Of a stretch of DNA of 63,972 nucleotides, positions 24,677-34,726 are shown piece after piece. Where the stretch lies: assembly GCA_001414485.1 (NCBI GenBank), contig LLEY01000260.1, positions 1-63,972 on the forward strand, written 5' to 3'. The position numbers and the translations under genes were made by a program. This stretch comes from Calycina herbarum (taxonomy: Eukaryota; Ascomycota; Leotiomycetes; Helotiales; Pezizellaceae). Below the pieces are notes generated by a model, which searched no databases, was not told where the DNA came from, and saw only the letters and a list, made by a program, of their open reading frames with translations. How positions within the stretch are numbered: position 1 is the stretch's first letter; every line of letters begins with the position of its first letter.

Positions 24677-25783
24677 ATGTCGGAAATTAGCGGCATCCCA
24701 CCGCCGAATTCGAACGATATCCCTCTCCTAGACCCAGCGGGAACATTACCTACCCCAGCTTCTGAATCCCCTCTCGCAGATGTTGCTTCTCCTCCATCCC
24801 CTCCGTCCTCAAGCATAATTCCTGAGATACCGATACCGAAAATAGATTCGAATTCCAATCCCATTCCCAAACGAACACCCGAATTCAAAACCCTTCTCTC
24901 GTGGGCACCCCTCTACCTGTCTAAAACGGATCGCGCTGTCGAACGATTGAGCATTATCCTTAAGAGTCCCGGGGACACGGATAGTTTGCTGAATGCGCTT
25001 TGTTATTCTAGTTTACTAGTTTCCGTGGTTTTGAGGAAGTTAGTAGCTTTTCAGGAGGGGGAGGTGAGGAGGAGGGCTGAGGCGGTGGTTAAGGTTCTTG
25101 TTGGGGGGAGTTGGGAGGGGGGTGTTGATCTCTCTACTATACTTAAGGGTTCTGGATTCGGCTTGGGGAAGATAGGGAAGGAGAGCATTGAGGATATCGC
25201 GGGGAGATTGAAGACTTTTAGTGGGTTGATATCGCGGGTTCGGACTTTCCTTAGGCTTTTTGGACTTGTGTCTGTTTGGAAGGGAGGTAAGGCGGTTCTG
25301 CTAAGATTGAAGGGGGGAGAGAGGAGTGGTGGGATTGCGCTTGATAGTGTGGGGGTGCTGGTTGGTCTTTGTTATCAGATCGCGGAGAGTGGGGCTTATT
25401 TGAGTGGGAAGGGGGTTTTGGGGTGGGATGCACAGAGGCAGATGAGGGCGAATGTTTGGAGTTCGAGGTTTTGGGGTGTGAGTGTTGGGTTGGATTTGGT
25501 TAGGTTGGCGAGGGAATACAAGGGCCTTAAGGAGGAGAAGAGGAAGACGGGAGGGAAGGAGAGAGAGAAGGCAAGTAAGATGGAGGAAACTTTGGAGGAG
25601 AAAGAGATCCATGTGAAGAGAAAAGTTGCTATTGATTTGGCGTATGCGCCGCTCACTGTGCACTGGGGTTTAGAAAATGGTTTGGTTAGTGAGGCGTGGG
25701 TTGGTATACTTGGGACTGTGGCGGGTGGATTGGGGTTGAGGGAGAAGTGGAGGCTTGCTGGGCTGGAGCTGGAGAAGAACTAG
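24677..25783 (+). CDS. Peroxisomal membrane protein of the PEX11 family
   Basis: Single exon, 368 residues. PEX11 proteins sit in the peroxisomal membrane and drive its elongation and division. The N-terminal 70 residues are Pro/Ser-rich and probably disordered. The family region follows: LSKTDRAVERLSIILKSPGDTDSLLNALCYSSLLV (about residues 82-116), then RLKTFSGLISRVRTFLRLFGLVSVWKGG (about 183-210), DSVGVLVGLCYQIAESGAYLSGKGVL, and a C-terminal helix pair (KRKVAIDLAYAPLTVHWGLENGLVSEAWVGILGTVAGGLG). The order and the amphipathic character match PEX11C-type fungal proteins. A Lys/Glu-rich loop (about 286-317) is presumably cytosolic. The start at 24677 is the first in-frame ATG. Which PEX11 paralogue it is cannot be told. 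Confidence 0.82.
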   Translation: MSEISGIPPPNSNDIPLLDPAGTLPTPASESPLADVASPPSPPSSSIIPEIPIPKIDSNSNPIPKRTPEFKTLLSWAPLYLSKTDRAVERLSIILKSPGDTDSLLNALCYSSLLVSVVLRKLVAFQEGEVRRRAEAVVKVLVGGSWEGGVDLSTILKGSGFGLGKIGKESIEDIAGRLKTFSGLISRVRTFLRLFGLVSVWKGGKAVLLRLKGGERSGGIALDSVGVLVGLCYQIAESGAYLSGKGVLGWDAQRQMRANVWSSRFWGVSVGLDLVRLAREYKGLKEEKRKTGGKEREKASKMEETLEEKEIHVKRKVAIDLAYAPLTVHWGLENGLVSEAWVGILGTVAGGLGLREKWRLAGLELEKN

Positions 25784-26189
25784 CTGAGAAGCTCGATGGG
25801 TTTATTGCATGGGAGGCGTTCTTCTCTGTATCAATGATGGATTTTCTAAGAATTTGGCACTGGGGATTTGCTTTTCAGTTGTAGGATTACGGCCGAGATC
25901 ATGAGATTGATCAATTGAGTTGACAGGATATGTAGAAATAATCAACAGAGTTTGCTATCAAGATCCGGGTGGCCACAGCACATGGTCCCACTGCATATTA
26001 TAATATTTCTCTAAACTTTAGAGATCTTATAATAAATCTTTTAATCTAAAATTAGAGTAAGGGTGATCTCGGAGTCAGTGTTGCCCTTTCTAGAAGTATG
26101 TTTGAGGAATATTAGGAGGAATCGGGGTTGTCTAAGGAGGAAATCATGTCTCAGTCCTCCTGAAACAACCCCAAAGAGGGAAAAAGAAC
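25784..26189. other. Spacer with an AT-rich patch at the left edge of the accessory island
   Basis: The 3' flank of the PEX11-like gene runs into a very A/T-rich patch at 25990-26060. No gene is seen. The patch marks the change from intact conserved genes to decayed accessory sequence. Confidence 0.45.
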
Positions 26190-27324
26190 TCGGAGAATAC
26201 CCACCAGGTTACCACCAACGCCGGTTCAATTAGTAATTATTGTAATGTTGTGTTTGTCTAACTCGGCTTTTGGTCCAACGCCACTGACCATTAGAAGCCG
26301 TGGAGATTGGAAAACGCCAGCAGATGCAACGACTTCCTTCGTGGCATTCAGTAGATATGAGACTCCATGACTTTTGACGAGAACTCCTGTTGCAGTCACG
26401 TTGCCATCAAACACAATCTTTTCTGCCATAGTATGTATGTAGATGGCCATATTCGGATAGATTTCGTTGCGCGCAAATGATGCTTGCAGGTAACTTTCTT
26501 CGCTGGAAGATCTCGTCTGGTCGTCCGGTCTAATTGTCAAAGGACAGTACTGACTCCCAATGAGAGCTCCACTGCTGAAGTCCTCAATGTCAGCAATACC
26601 TATTGCTCGAAGTCCGCGCTATCCCCATGATGAGAAAGGAGCCGCGGAATTTGGGAAAGAAACGTGAAGAGGTCCACCACCAGCTTTGTACCCCTTTTGA
26701 CTGGGGACTGAGGCGTTGGTTGCTCTTTTCATGGTACCTGGCACCGTATAGTTTACACTCATCTCATAGAATGGCAAAAGATTATCAAAGGTATAACTTT
26801 CATCTCCCACTGCATCCGCCTAGGCCTGCCGAGCGCCCACTGTTGAACGCTGATAGAGCATAGCATTCAGGGCAGACGAGCCGCCGAGAGTTCGGCCGCG
26901 TGCATATGAAACTGTGTTGCCGTACAGTTGTGGTTGAGGAGCCGTTTCGAAGTTCCAGTTTATGGATTGTACAGCTGTGTTCGAAATGTAATACCCCGGC
27001 ACCAGCGTTTGGTTCCCGCTTTCTTGCTCGTAGAAACCTCCAGCTTCAATGACAGCAATCGAAATTGTCTGGTTTTCAGCAAGACGTGAGGCCAATGCTA
27101 GTCCAGCTGTTCCACCGCCAACAATGACATCTGAGAACGTAAGATTTTAGACGGTAATCTGGTACATGTGTGTTTGGCCTACACTTACAATCGTATGTGG
27201 CGTTCACACCTGGAATTCCGAAATTGTTCGAGTACGTTGGACTTCCAAAGCGCGAAGCTGCAGTGCCTTCAATAAGCAGTGTCGCAAGATAGACGAACTT
27301 GAACATATTTAAAGTCGAATCCAT
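26190..27324 (-). pseudogene. GMC oxidoreductase, decayed and truncated
   Basis: GMC oxidoreductases are FAD enzymes that oxidise alcohols, sugars or aryl alcohols. On the minus strand the sequence opens with a hydrophobic signal-like start (FKFVYLATLLIEGTAAS). After an intron (donor GTAAGT near 27187, acceptor TTCTCAG near 27130) comes the dinucleotide-binding motif VIVGGGTAGLALASRL, then GRTLGGSSALNAMLYQR, the GMC signature. An in-frame TAG follows where a Trp is usual, a second TAG lies near 26624, and a TGA at 26226 precedes TGVGGNL, which still resembles the family's GVGQNL. After that, similarity stops: the substrate-binding half and the catalytic His region are absent. The loss is at least 250 residues. 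It may be a former member of the neighbouring peptide cluster, or unrelated debris. Confidence 0.8.
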
Positions 27325-28142
27325 ATTGAGAATAGAATTAAAGTTTGCGAGGTCGTGTAAGAAAAAGGGCAATGGTTTGAGAGATTCACTTATTTATATA
27401 TTTACGGATATGCGGAGCTTTTTGATGTAGGAGTCTGTGGAGAGCCGTTGAAGTAAGATCCGCCACTTCGTCATCAAAGTCGGGTGGCTGAGAATATAGT
27501 ACTACTGAAAGATGATCTAGGGCGAAGCTAAGTAGAGCACGCGTAGGGTCCAGAAGATCACTATGAGAGAGAGCCACTCAAAAATACCAACGATTTTTAA
27601 CCCGTCAACTGATTTGCTTCGATAACGATTGCTTTTACTCTGCTCCTTGCACAACATTCTTCTATACTTTTCCAGTGTATACAGAACAGGAAGCGAGGAG
27701 GTTTCCAATCTAGCAAGATAAAACAACGCGCCGTACGCCTACTAGTCCTTTGGTGGAACTTGCTCGGAGCAATGGGGCGAAGCTGAGAAAAATGGAACTA
27801 CAGACCTCTTACTACGCAACTACACATTAAAATTTGCATCCTATTGAGTCAACACTCAAGACCGGGACTGACGCACTTTCTCTAGCCGCGCTAACCTTTC
27901 TCTACGCATGCTTTAGCCTGTATTATGTGAGAGATATTATGAGAGAGAGGGGGGTTTGGGGTTCTGGTGATATGAGGCTTATCAGATATTATGATCGAGA
28001 AATAATATTTGTCGAAACAGCGTCGTTTTCTTCAGAGTAGAATCTCTATTTCAGTCGTGCTTGAAGTTCCTGATTTTATCTTTGGCAAATTCCCTATTTA
28101 GTCAAGTCTTGGTAGCTCTTGAATAGTTGCGGTATATGCTAT
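27325..28142. other. Spacer between the GMC relic and the transporter
   Basis: No gene is supported. The small open frames here (27386-27577, 27517-27726, 27834-28040) have no recognisable features. Confidence 0.45.
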
Positions 28143-30109
28143 TTAATTAAGATCACGAGAGAAGTATGCTGCAGCTAGTCCAGAGAAGCATCCAACTCTC
28201 AATATCCAGGCCATCGCATTAGCTTCTCCCAGCTCAAAAAAGTCAATTCCCCCATATATGATACTGCCCACAGCCGCAGAGAGAATTTGTGGCATGGCAA
28301 TGGCAATATTGTGCACACCCATGATTGTTGCTGCACTTGAACTTATATCTACCCCAATGGGATCTGAAGATATCTTCTGACTCTCTATTTGATCAATAGC
28401 CACTTCTTGGTTCGCAAATGTCACTGTTGAAGAACTTGCTAATGATGAAGACGATGATTCAGTCAAACTCGTGGCAACTGATTCTTCACTTTCCACCTCT
28501 TGCTCTCTTGCAATTTCTGACCCAATAATTGCAAAGGGTGCCCATTGTGTGAGAGCCCAGGAGATGCCAAGTATTGCTGTGAATGACACCGCGCAAATAA
28601 AGTTGTCTGTTAACGTAACGCCGAGCATACAAAGTGATATCAACACGTGCGAGTACATCCATGCGCGAGCAAGAGAAATCCAATTTTCATCGATCTTTAT
28701 GTCCTCCTTCATCAAAATGTTTGGTTTCTCATCCAATTCCACTTGTGTTAAGAAACGCGATGATTGGTGCGTAGTCTTGATTCGAGGAGTTACTGGAGTT
28801 CCTTTTGAGATGACAAGTGGAAGTGCCAAGCTTGTGAGCAGAGCAATAACTGAGAATAGCAGCATTGCCAAGGTTGCATGTCGTATCGATTGGTCTTGGA
28901 GAGCAGTGTAATATCGAAAAGAGGGTCTTCCCATCTTCTCAGATAGTACTTGATACTTATCTATTTCTTGTTAGTTTCCCCTCGAATGAAATATCTATGC
29001 TGAACTCACATAGTTTACTTAGGTGTCTTGTGGGTAGTGTTAGACTCTAATATTATGTGATGAATGGGCTGAACTTACGTCGATATGGAGAAGAGAAATG
29101 GGAACCAGGTTAGCTATGTGAAGAATTGCACCACACAAACTCTTCTGATTCTCGGCGGAAGAACAGAGATACTTCTTGATATCTCTCGGTAGACGTGACC
29201 ATATCCCGAGTCCTTCGCAACTTGATTGATGCTCGTCTCCCTTACCGCAGTCGAAGTGATTGAGGTGCAAACCCCTAGAGACAATGAAGCAATGAAGCAG
29301 AGTCCTTTGAATTGTGTATTCTCGATCACTTCTGGTCCTTTCGGCATCTTGAGAAAACCACAACCATACCCAACTGCACTACCAATAATTACCACACAGC
29401 TGGTAAACGAACTTACTTGTACTTGCTGTTTAGCTGGACAAGAGTCGACGATCAGAGCTCGAATTCCCGCCTGCACAGGTTGAATTGCAACATTCAGTGC
29501 CCATATCCAAATAACAGCAAAAATCATCTTCAACACCACGGCAGGGGTATTGTGCGTATTTAGGTTCAAGAAGTGGCAAAAAAGATTTATAGTTTCGCTC
29601 GTCCAAGGAAGGAGATTGAGAAATATCATTGTTGCTAGTGTACCGTAAACGATAAAGGGTTTTCGTCGACCCCACTTGTGGGTACAATTGTCGCTTTTAT
29701 ATCCGATATATGGCTGTAAGACTGTTCCGCAAATAGGACGGGCAAGCCAAACCAGGGAGACTATTGACGGATGAAGCCCCATGGAGAGGAGGAATGGCTG
29801 TCCCGCATCAGTTCATAACATTCTGAGTGGTTTTTATCAAGAACTCACAGAACCTCCTGGCATGATTGCGGACCAAACCACTTGTAATCTGTGTTGATGT
29901 TAGAAATTGTTCATCGCGTGGGGTGGAAAGCGCAGTTTCTTGGAAGTCATTTACCCCCCAAGACCGATTGTGAGACAGAATAAACTATGGAAACTAAGTT
30001 TTCTGAATCCCCTTCCCCGCAGTTCCTCATGATAAGTATCATCTTCTCGCTTGCTTAGTATATCATCTCCATAAGATGCGGGCGATATTGAATGGTTTGA
30101 GGTGCTCAT
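28143..30109 (-). pseudogene. Sucrose-type MFS transporter with one in-frame stop
   Basis: The family (GPH-cation symporters/fungal SUT-like) moves sugars with protons across the plasma membrane. Exons on the minus strand: 30109-29955, 29888-29849, 29797-29079, a tiny exon ending at 29010, and 28960-28143, giving 579 codons. The diagnostic block is SLVWLARPICGTVLQPYIGYKSDNC followed by WGRRKPF. About 12 membrane segments can be drawn, with a long Ser/Glu-rich loop before the last ones (EQEVESEESVATS, then STVTFANQEV). The only break is a TAG at 29114-29116, inside the block RRVCVVQFFT-stop-LTWFPFLF, where the family normally has Trp. The tiny exon is 8 nt (29010-29017) or 17 nt (29010-29026); both keep the frame. 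Everything else is intact, so the stop is recent, a sequencing error, or read through. It neighbours the peptide cluster and could be its exporter. Confidence 0.78.
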
Positions 30110-30497
30110 TCTGGTTAGGTTGAAACAATTCAAATCTTTCTCTTTTTACAAACGACAAATTGAACAGAATGCAATCAGTTTTACTCCCGTGACATTTTTC
30201 CAAATGAGAGATCTTGTTCAATCAACTAGCCAATCAACACCTGCATTGATTAATTGATCCCTGCCTCCGAATGGAAGCATAGGTACCGAGAAGTGTCGGA
30301 ACCGATTCTCAACACCTCATCAACATTTACCATCACGACCACGAGTGGAATCAGCTAACCTTTGGAGTCTAGTTGCGCTTCTCGATCAACGCAAAGACTA
30401 AAATTGGTGCTCAGGAACCCAGGAACCAATTATTCAATCGACAACGAGACACCTGCCGTGGGACGCATCGCAGCCAAACACCAATTTCGACATCGTC
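30110..30497. promoter_or_regulatory. Divergent promoter region, transporter and GNAT gene
   Basis: The 388 bp between the start codons of the minus-strand transporter and the plus-strand acetyltransferase must hold both promoters. It contains no gene. No specific operator can be assigned with confidence. Confidence 0.5.
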
Positions 30498-31267
30498 ATG
30501 AAGTTTTCTATGGAGCCATGTGTACCTGCCGATTCTCATAGTATCGCCACAACAACAATGAGTGCTTGGTGCGCTGATTGGCACTGGTTCTACCGCTGGA
30601 AGGATCCGTCGCTCGAAAAATTAATTGCATGGTATGCAGAGAAATTCCCACGTAACTTGACTACTGGCAGAGACACGAAACGGCATCAGAAATTGATAGA
30701 GATTTCGACTGGAGAAGTCGTCGGATATGCTCGTTGGCTTCTCCCTCCCGATTTAGCAAAGGAGAATGTATGGAAGGAAGCTCAAGCGGTAGAACCAACG
30801 CCAGAAGAGAGCGAGTTGTTTGAAAAGAAAGCAAGCATTCCTTTGCCAAAAGTGAGGAGTGACGAGATGTTGGAATTTCGCAGCACTCCGCTGGTTGAGG
30901 CAGATGCAAGAATTATGAAAAACGGCCCCTATCTAGGTACATATTTCCCTGTGCATTTCTTGTTATATAAAACATTATCCAAGTCACAAGCTTACTCTTT
31001 TGAGCAGTTTTGGATTATTTGACAGTTAAACCAACGTTCCAACGACAAGGAGTCGCGACTATGCTTGTGAAAAGCGGTCTTGAGATAGCAGACAAATACC
31101 ACAAGAAGGCGCATGTTATGGCGCGTCCTGCTGGATTGAAGCTTTATGAAGATCAAGGATTCCGAATTGTGGAGACAACGTCTACGGATTACTCCCAATT
31201 TGGTGCGATTGAGCCATATGTTCACCATTTTATGGTCCGGGAGCCATTTGAAGAACCAGAGACATAA
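30498..31267 (+). CDS. GNAT-family N-acetyltransferase
   Basis: Two exons, 30498-30936 and 31008-31267, give 232 residues. The 71-nt intron is GTACAT...GAGCAG. GNAT enzymes transfer an acetyl group from acetyl-CoA to an amine. The acetyl-CoA binding motif A is at the start of exon 2: LDYLTVKPTFQRQGVATMLVKSGLEIAD, with the R/Q-x-x-G-V-A loop. A motif B-like stretch follows (LKLYEDQGFRIVETT). The N-terminal part (MSAWCADWHWFYRW ... GEVVGYARWLLPP) is like fungal GNATs annotated as puromycin-acetyltransferase-like. The substrate is unknown. It converges on the repeat-peptide precursor 650 bp away, and that peptide has two Lys per core and a free N-terminus after cleavage, so it is a possible tailoring enzyme; this is inference only. 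Confidence 0.85.
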
Positions 31268-31923
31268 GTACTCTTATTGGTCACATCTATGAAAATCCTC
31301 TCGTGCAATTTCAAGCCACCTCATCAAACACACACACCTGTGAAAATATGTTCAGCTACAATCCCTAGAACAACTGAGTTAGTTGTTTCTGGAGACTTAA
31401 CTTGAGACATCAAAAATTGATTGATTGATTTGGTTGTTCATAATCTTTGGGTAAAAACACAGAGTAAAAGGGAAGATGTTAAAGGAATTTTGAATTGAGA
31501 AGTCATATTAATTCGCCAGCATAGCATTTCTCGCAGATTTGGGTGGGTTGATGCTTTACTTACACACCTGCTTGTAAGCTTGTCCCTGGAACCCAAGGTT
31601 TCCTAGAATCCTCGGTGTATAGTAGCGTGAAGTTGCCGGGTATGATTCTGGAAGAACACATTAGTTCTCGGGAACAAAAATAAACATATCACGGAGGATA
31701 CTGAAATCAGATTGTCATTTTCGAAGGGAGAGATCCAAAGTTCCAGAAAACGATAATTGTTTAATTGATCAACTCAATAGTAACATGATCCAGCACCATC
31801 AAAACCGTCCCAATTATGCTGGTTCCCCAACCCCTTCACATTCTCCAATTCCTCCAACTGCTCAACCCTAGATTCGCAACATTTTCCCAAGCTAGATTTT
31901 TTGGTAACACAGCGAGTGTACCC
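31268..31923. other. Convergent 3' region between the GNAT gene and the peptide precursor
   Basis: 3' flanks of two convergent genes. No gene or repeat recognised. Confidence 0.5.
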
Positions 31924-32332
31924 TTACAACACTTTTTCCTTTGGGTAAGCGGTCTCCCTTTTCAAGACCTTCTCCTTGGGGTAGGCTGTCTCCCTCTTCA
32001 GGACTTTCTCCTTGGGGTAGGCTGTCTCCCTCTTCAGGACTTTCTCCTTGGGGTAGGCTGTCTCCCTCTTCAACACCTTCTCCTTGGGATAAGCCGTCTC
32101 TCTCTTCAAGACTTTCTCCTTTGGGTAGGCAGTCTCCCGCTCTAACAAGACAGCACTTTCCACTGGTGCCCGTGTGAACAGTGGAGAAATTGCAGCATCG
32201 TCTAGAACATAATATTAGTCTATTGAACACACAATGCGAGTTTGCGAAACCGGATCACTTACTGCTGGCGAGAGGCAAGGCTGTTACCGCGCCCAAAATT
32301 GCCAAAATTGTTGCTACCGAGGTGATCTTCAT
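31924..32332 (-). CDS. Secreted repeat precursor with six Kex2-delimited ETAYPKEKVL peptides (candidate RiPP)
   Basis: Two exons on the minus strand, 32332-32263 and 32201-31924, give 115 residues. The 61-nt intron is GTAAGT...TTCTAG. Residues 1-19 form a clear signal peptide (MKITSVATILAILGAVTAL). A leader of about 26 residues ends in LLER. Then come six identical copies of ETAYPKEKVL, the first five each followed by Lys-Arg, the Kex2 cleavage signal, and the last by the stop codon. The layout matches precursors of dikaritin peptides (ustiloxin, phomopsin, asperipin), in which a Tyr-containing core is released by Kex2 and trimmed, then cyclised by UstYa-type proteins. Four UstYa-type genes lie within 10 kb. 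It does not resemble an alpha-pheromone precursor, which carries Trp/Cys-containing cores. A plain Kex2-processed repeat protein without modification is the main alternative. Codons differ slightly between copies although the amino acids do not. Confidence 0.85.
31927..32136 (-). repeat. Six 36-bp in-frame tandem repeats (last one 30 bp)
   Basis: The repeat unit encodes ETAYPKEKVL plus Lys-Arg. Copies differ only at synonymous third positions (for example GCC/GCT, CCA/CCC, AAG/AAA, TTG/CTG). This suggests selection for the peptide together with homogenisation by unequal exchange. Confidence 0.95.
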
Positions 32333-32700
32333 TTTGAATGCAGAGGTAAAGATGGAATTTACTGGATAGTGGAAGTGGTGAGAAGTTGTCTGGTTCAAGG
32401 ATGGTTTACATGAGTTGATTTCTGGTGAAGTATATATCGATTATAGAGGGCAGAAGGCTGGAGTTGAAAATTTCACAGTCGAAAGACCTAGTTTCGGACA
32501 GTGTAAAGTTCGATAGTTCAAAGTCGGCAATCTAATTAAGCGAGGGACTAATGGCCGATATTGATTTCAAGTCTATTGCTGTGCCTGGCCGACTCATATT
32601 CTTTTTTCCTCCGACACTTTGAGAGGTTTGCACCGAAATTCTCCGTTCATTCAACCGGATCTTTACTTGCCGATAGTTTGAACTTCACAGAGCGGTCATA
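32333..32700 (-). promoter_or_regulatory. Promoter of the repeat precursor, with clustered CCG/CGG words
   Basis: The region before the precursor start contains repeated CGG/CCG triplets, the half-sites bound by Zn2Cys6 regulators: TTCGGA at 32493-32498, TCGG at 32524, CCGA at 32555 and 32589, TCCGA at 32610, and CCGG/CCGA near 32655-32673. Some of these words recur in the promoters of the UstYa-type genes. Functional binding is inferred. Confidence 0.4.
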
Positions 32701-32856
32701 CCCCCTTCTGAAGTGCATAGAATTCTGAGTCTTGTTGTGACCCTTTTTGGATTACGCAATTTATGTAGTGCTTCTATCCATACTGCTCTGGTATCCTGGT
32801 TTGAGCCTTTTTGTCTACCAAATTTTTCTATGAGGAGGGGGTCTCGCGATCCACAA

Positions 32857-33040
32857 TAAAAACGGCAGTAAATAGCTCAGGTTTGTACCTGCCTACATAG
32901 CAAGCCCTTGTGATTCCAATTCTCTCGGATAATTTATTTTACTCATCCTAAGTACATGGGACAATTTAAAACTATTGGCCTAGGTATTTTGGAACAAGCA
33001 AGTTCTAAAGTAGTTCAATGTCCATCGTGAGGGGGCATGG
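32857..33040 (+). mobile_element. Single end of a MITE-like element related to the one at 13270
   Basis: After a TA at 32857-32858 the sequence AAAACGGCAGTAAATAGCTC, followed by GTACCTGCCTA, matches the end of the element at 13270-13828. An even closer match is its internal copy at 13624. Similarity in words such as TATTTTGGAACA continues for about 180 bp. I could not find the other terminus, so this appears to be a truncated relic between the precursor and its regulator. Confidence 0.55.
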
Positions 33041-33132
33041 GGTTAAATTTATCACAATTTTTGCTATTTGGAACTTCTCAGTGCAAACGCTATATATTCT
33101 TGTCTTCAACATGTCTATTCAAGATAGTTGTT

Positions 33133-34726
33133 TTAGGACATAAACTTCCGTTTTAAAACACCTAGAAATTTTCTCAAGCTCTCGTATCCTTTTTGTCCAC
33201 CAAGACAACCACTATTTTCCAGTCCACATACATTTATCAAGCTCTCACAAACTCCTTTGGCGCGCTTGTTCTCTCCATTGAGAATCGCCTGCATCATACT
33301 TGGAACGAATCCAACCTCGTAAAACTCAGTTTCCCCAATCTTGATGGTAAGAGAAGGAGATGAATGCCCGCCGTGAATGCTAGAAGACAACACACTGTAA
33401 CAATTAAGGATCTGCTGCAGTATTACAATGCAAAGCATGAGCATCATGTAGGTGGAGCAGGTGTTGCAACCTATCACGGTTTCGCAAACTAAGAGACCTT
33501 GATGAGCTGTGGAAAGAATGGAGTCCAGGCTGTTTGAAATTTTCTCTCTGGTGGGGAAGTGACACATTTCATGCAACTTGGAGAGTGTAGATAACGCGGA
33601 AAGCAAACATGTACATTCTGCTTCGTGGTCCTGTTTCTGGCTAGCCTTTTGGGAGGATATTGTGGATTGGCTGCTGTCTTTTGTGTTGACGTGATCCAAA
33701 GGATTGATCTGTTGTTCTGGATATAAATGATCCAAGCTTGAGGGTTGGTAAGTTGTTGTTGACCATGAAGAAAGGGCTGATTCTAGTGTGGCTTCTTGAC
33801 CAAAGAAGTCGAAAGATTTATTGCTTGTATCCAGTGATAACGAGAAAGGGTGCTCTTCCCCATTGAAGTTTGTTTCTTCCGAATGGCTTGCACTCGACCC
33901 TGGTTTTGTTGATATGTCCAAATCTAAAATGGTGTTTGTTAGTCTTGTAATTTCTATGACCCTAAAACCGAAAATGTCCTAAGTTCCCTTTTCAACGTGG
34001 AGAATAAGCAACTTACTCGTATCTGTCCAATCCCTCTCATATGAAAACGAGTCTGTTTCCAGAGGAGGTAAATGCTTGTCGATAATTGACATCCGACGTC
34101 GTTTTGGTGGTCTCTCGGTCACCTCATGTTCGTTGTTGTCTTCCTTTTCAGACGCGGAGCCCAAGCTGAAAGTACAAACATTGTTATTTCCACGGCATCT
34201 TTGACAGTATTCTCCCTCTCGTACACATTTAACTTTAAATCTGTAACACTGATCGCAAGCTGACAGAGTCATGGCACGTTTTTTCCCTTTTTCAAACCCC
34301 AATGCCGGGACTGGTATTGAAGGACCTCCGCCAAAAGGTGTGACGATGGATTCCAATGGCTCAAATTCCAGTCTCGAGTTTTCGAATATTTCTGGAGATG
34401 GAATACTCCGCTTTCCACCACCACCTGGCTGTTGCAGTCCTGGGGAAGCGTTTAGTCATGTTTAGTTAGAAGCGAGTCTTCTTCTTACCTTCATGTAAAC
34501 CACTCTCTTTGACCACGGCACTCTGCCTTTCGACATTCCATTCTCCTGGTTGTAACTGACGACTCTTAAGTCTTTTCTTTGGCTTACCCATGAACTTCCC
34601 AAAGCTGTACGTGCAAGGAGTAGAGGATTTCTGACAACGTTGACATTGTGGAATGTTTTTGGTACATGTCTGCTTAGTGCGGTAGCACTGATCGCAGGCA
34701 TTGGTCTCAAAGCGCGATTCGGACAT
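33133..34726 (-). CDS. AflR-like regulator with two tandem Zn2Cys6 domains
   Basis: Three exons on the minus strand, 34726-34489, 34439-34017 and 33923-33133, give 483 residues. Introns are 49 and 93 nt. The first zinc cluster is at residues 10-40 (ACDQCYRTKQTC, then CQRCQKSSTPC), followed by a basic linker (GKPKKRLKSRQ). The second is at about residues 132-160 (ACDQCYRFKVKC, then CQRCRGNNNVC), followed by PPKRRR. The C-terminal half resembles the AflR dimerisation/activation domain (CTCLLSALSTLSKLHEM, then CETVIGCNTCSTYMMLMLCIVILQQIL). AflR-type proteins control secondary-metabolite clusters. Two Zn2Cys6 motifs in one protein are unusual. The join between them depends on the first intron (donor GTAAGA, acceptor CCCCAG), which fits both consensus and frame. 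If that intron were not used, the first domain would end at a stop 8 codons later. It is the obvious pathway regulator of the peptide cluster. Confidence 0.8.

Noticed and set aside
31816..32145. Plus-strand open frames with repeated GVGCLPLQDFLL-like units
   Set aside because: They are the antisense shadows of the Kex2 repeat precursor, which has a signal peptide, an intron and processing sites on the minus strand.
31924..32332. Repeat precursor as an alpha-mating-pheromone gene
   Set aside because: Pheromone precursors of Pezizomycotina carry short cores with Trp and paired Cys. These cores have neither, and the gene lies beside UstYa-type genes.
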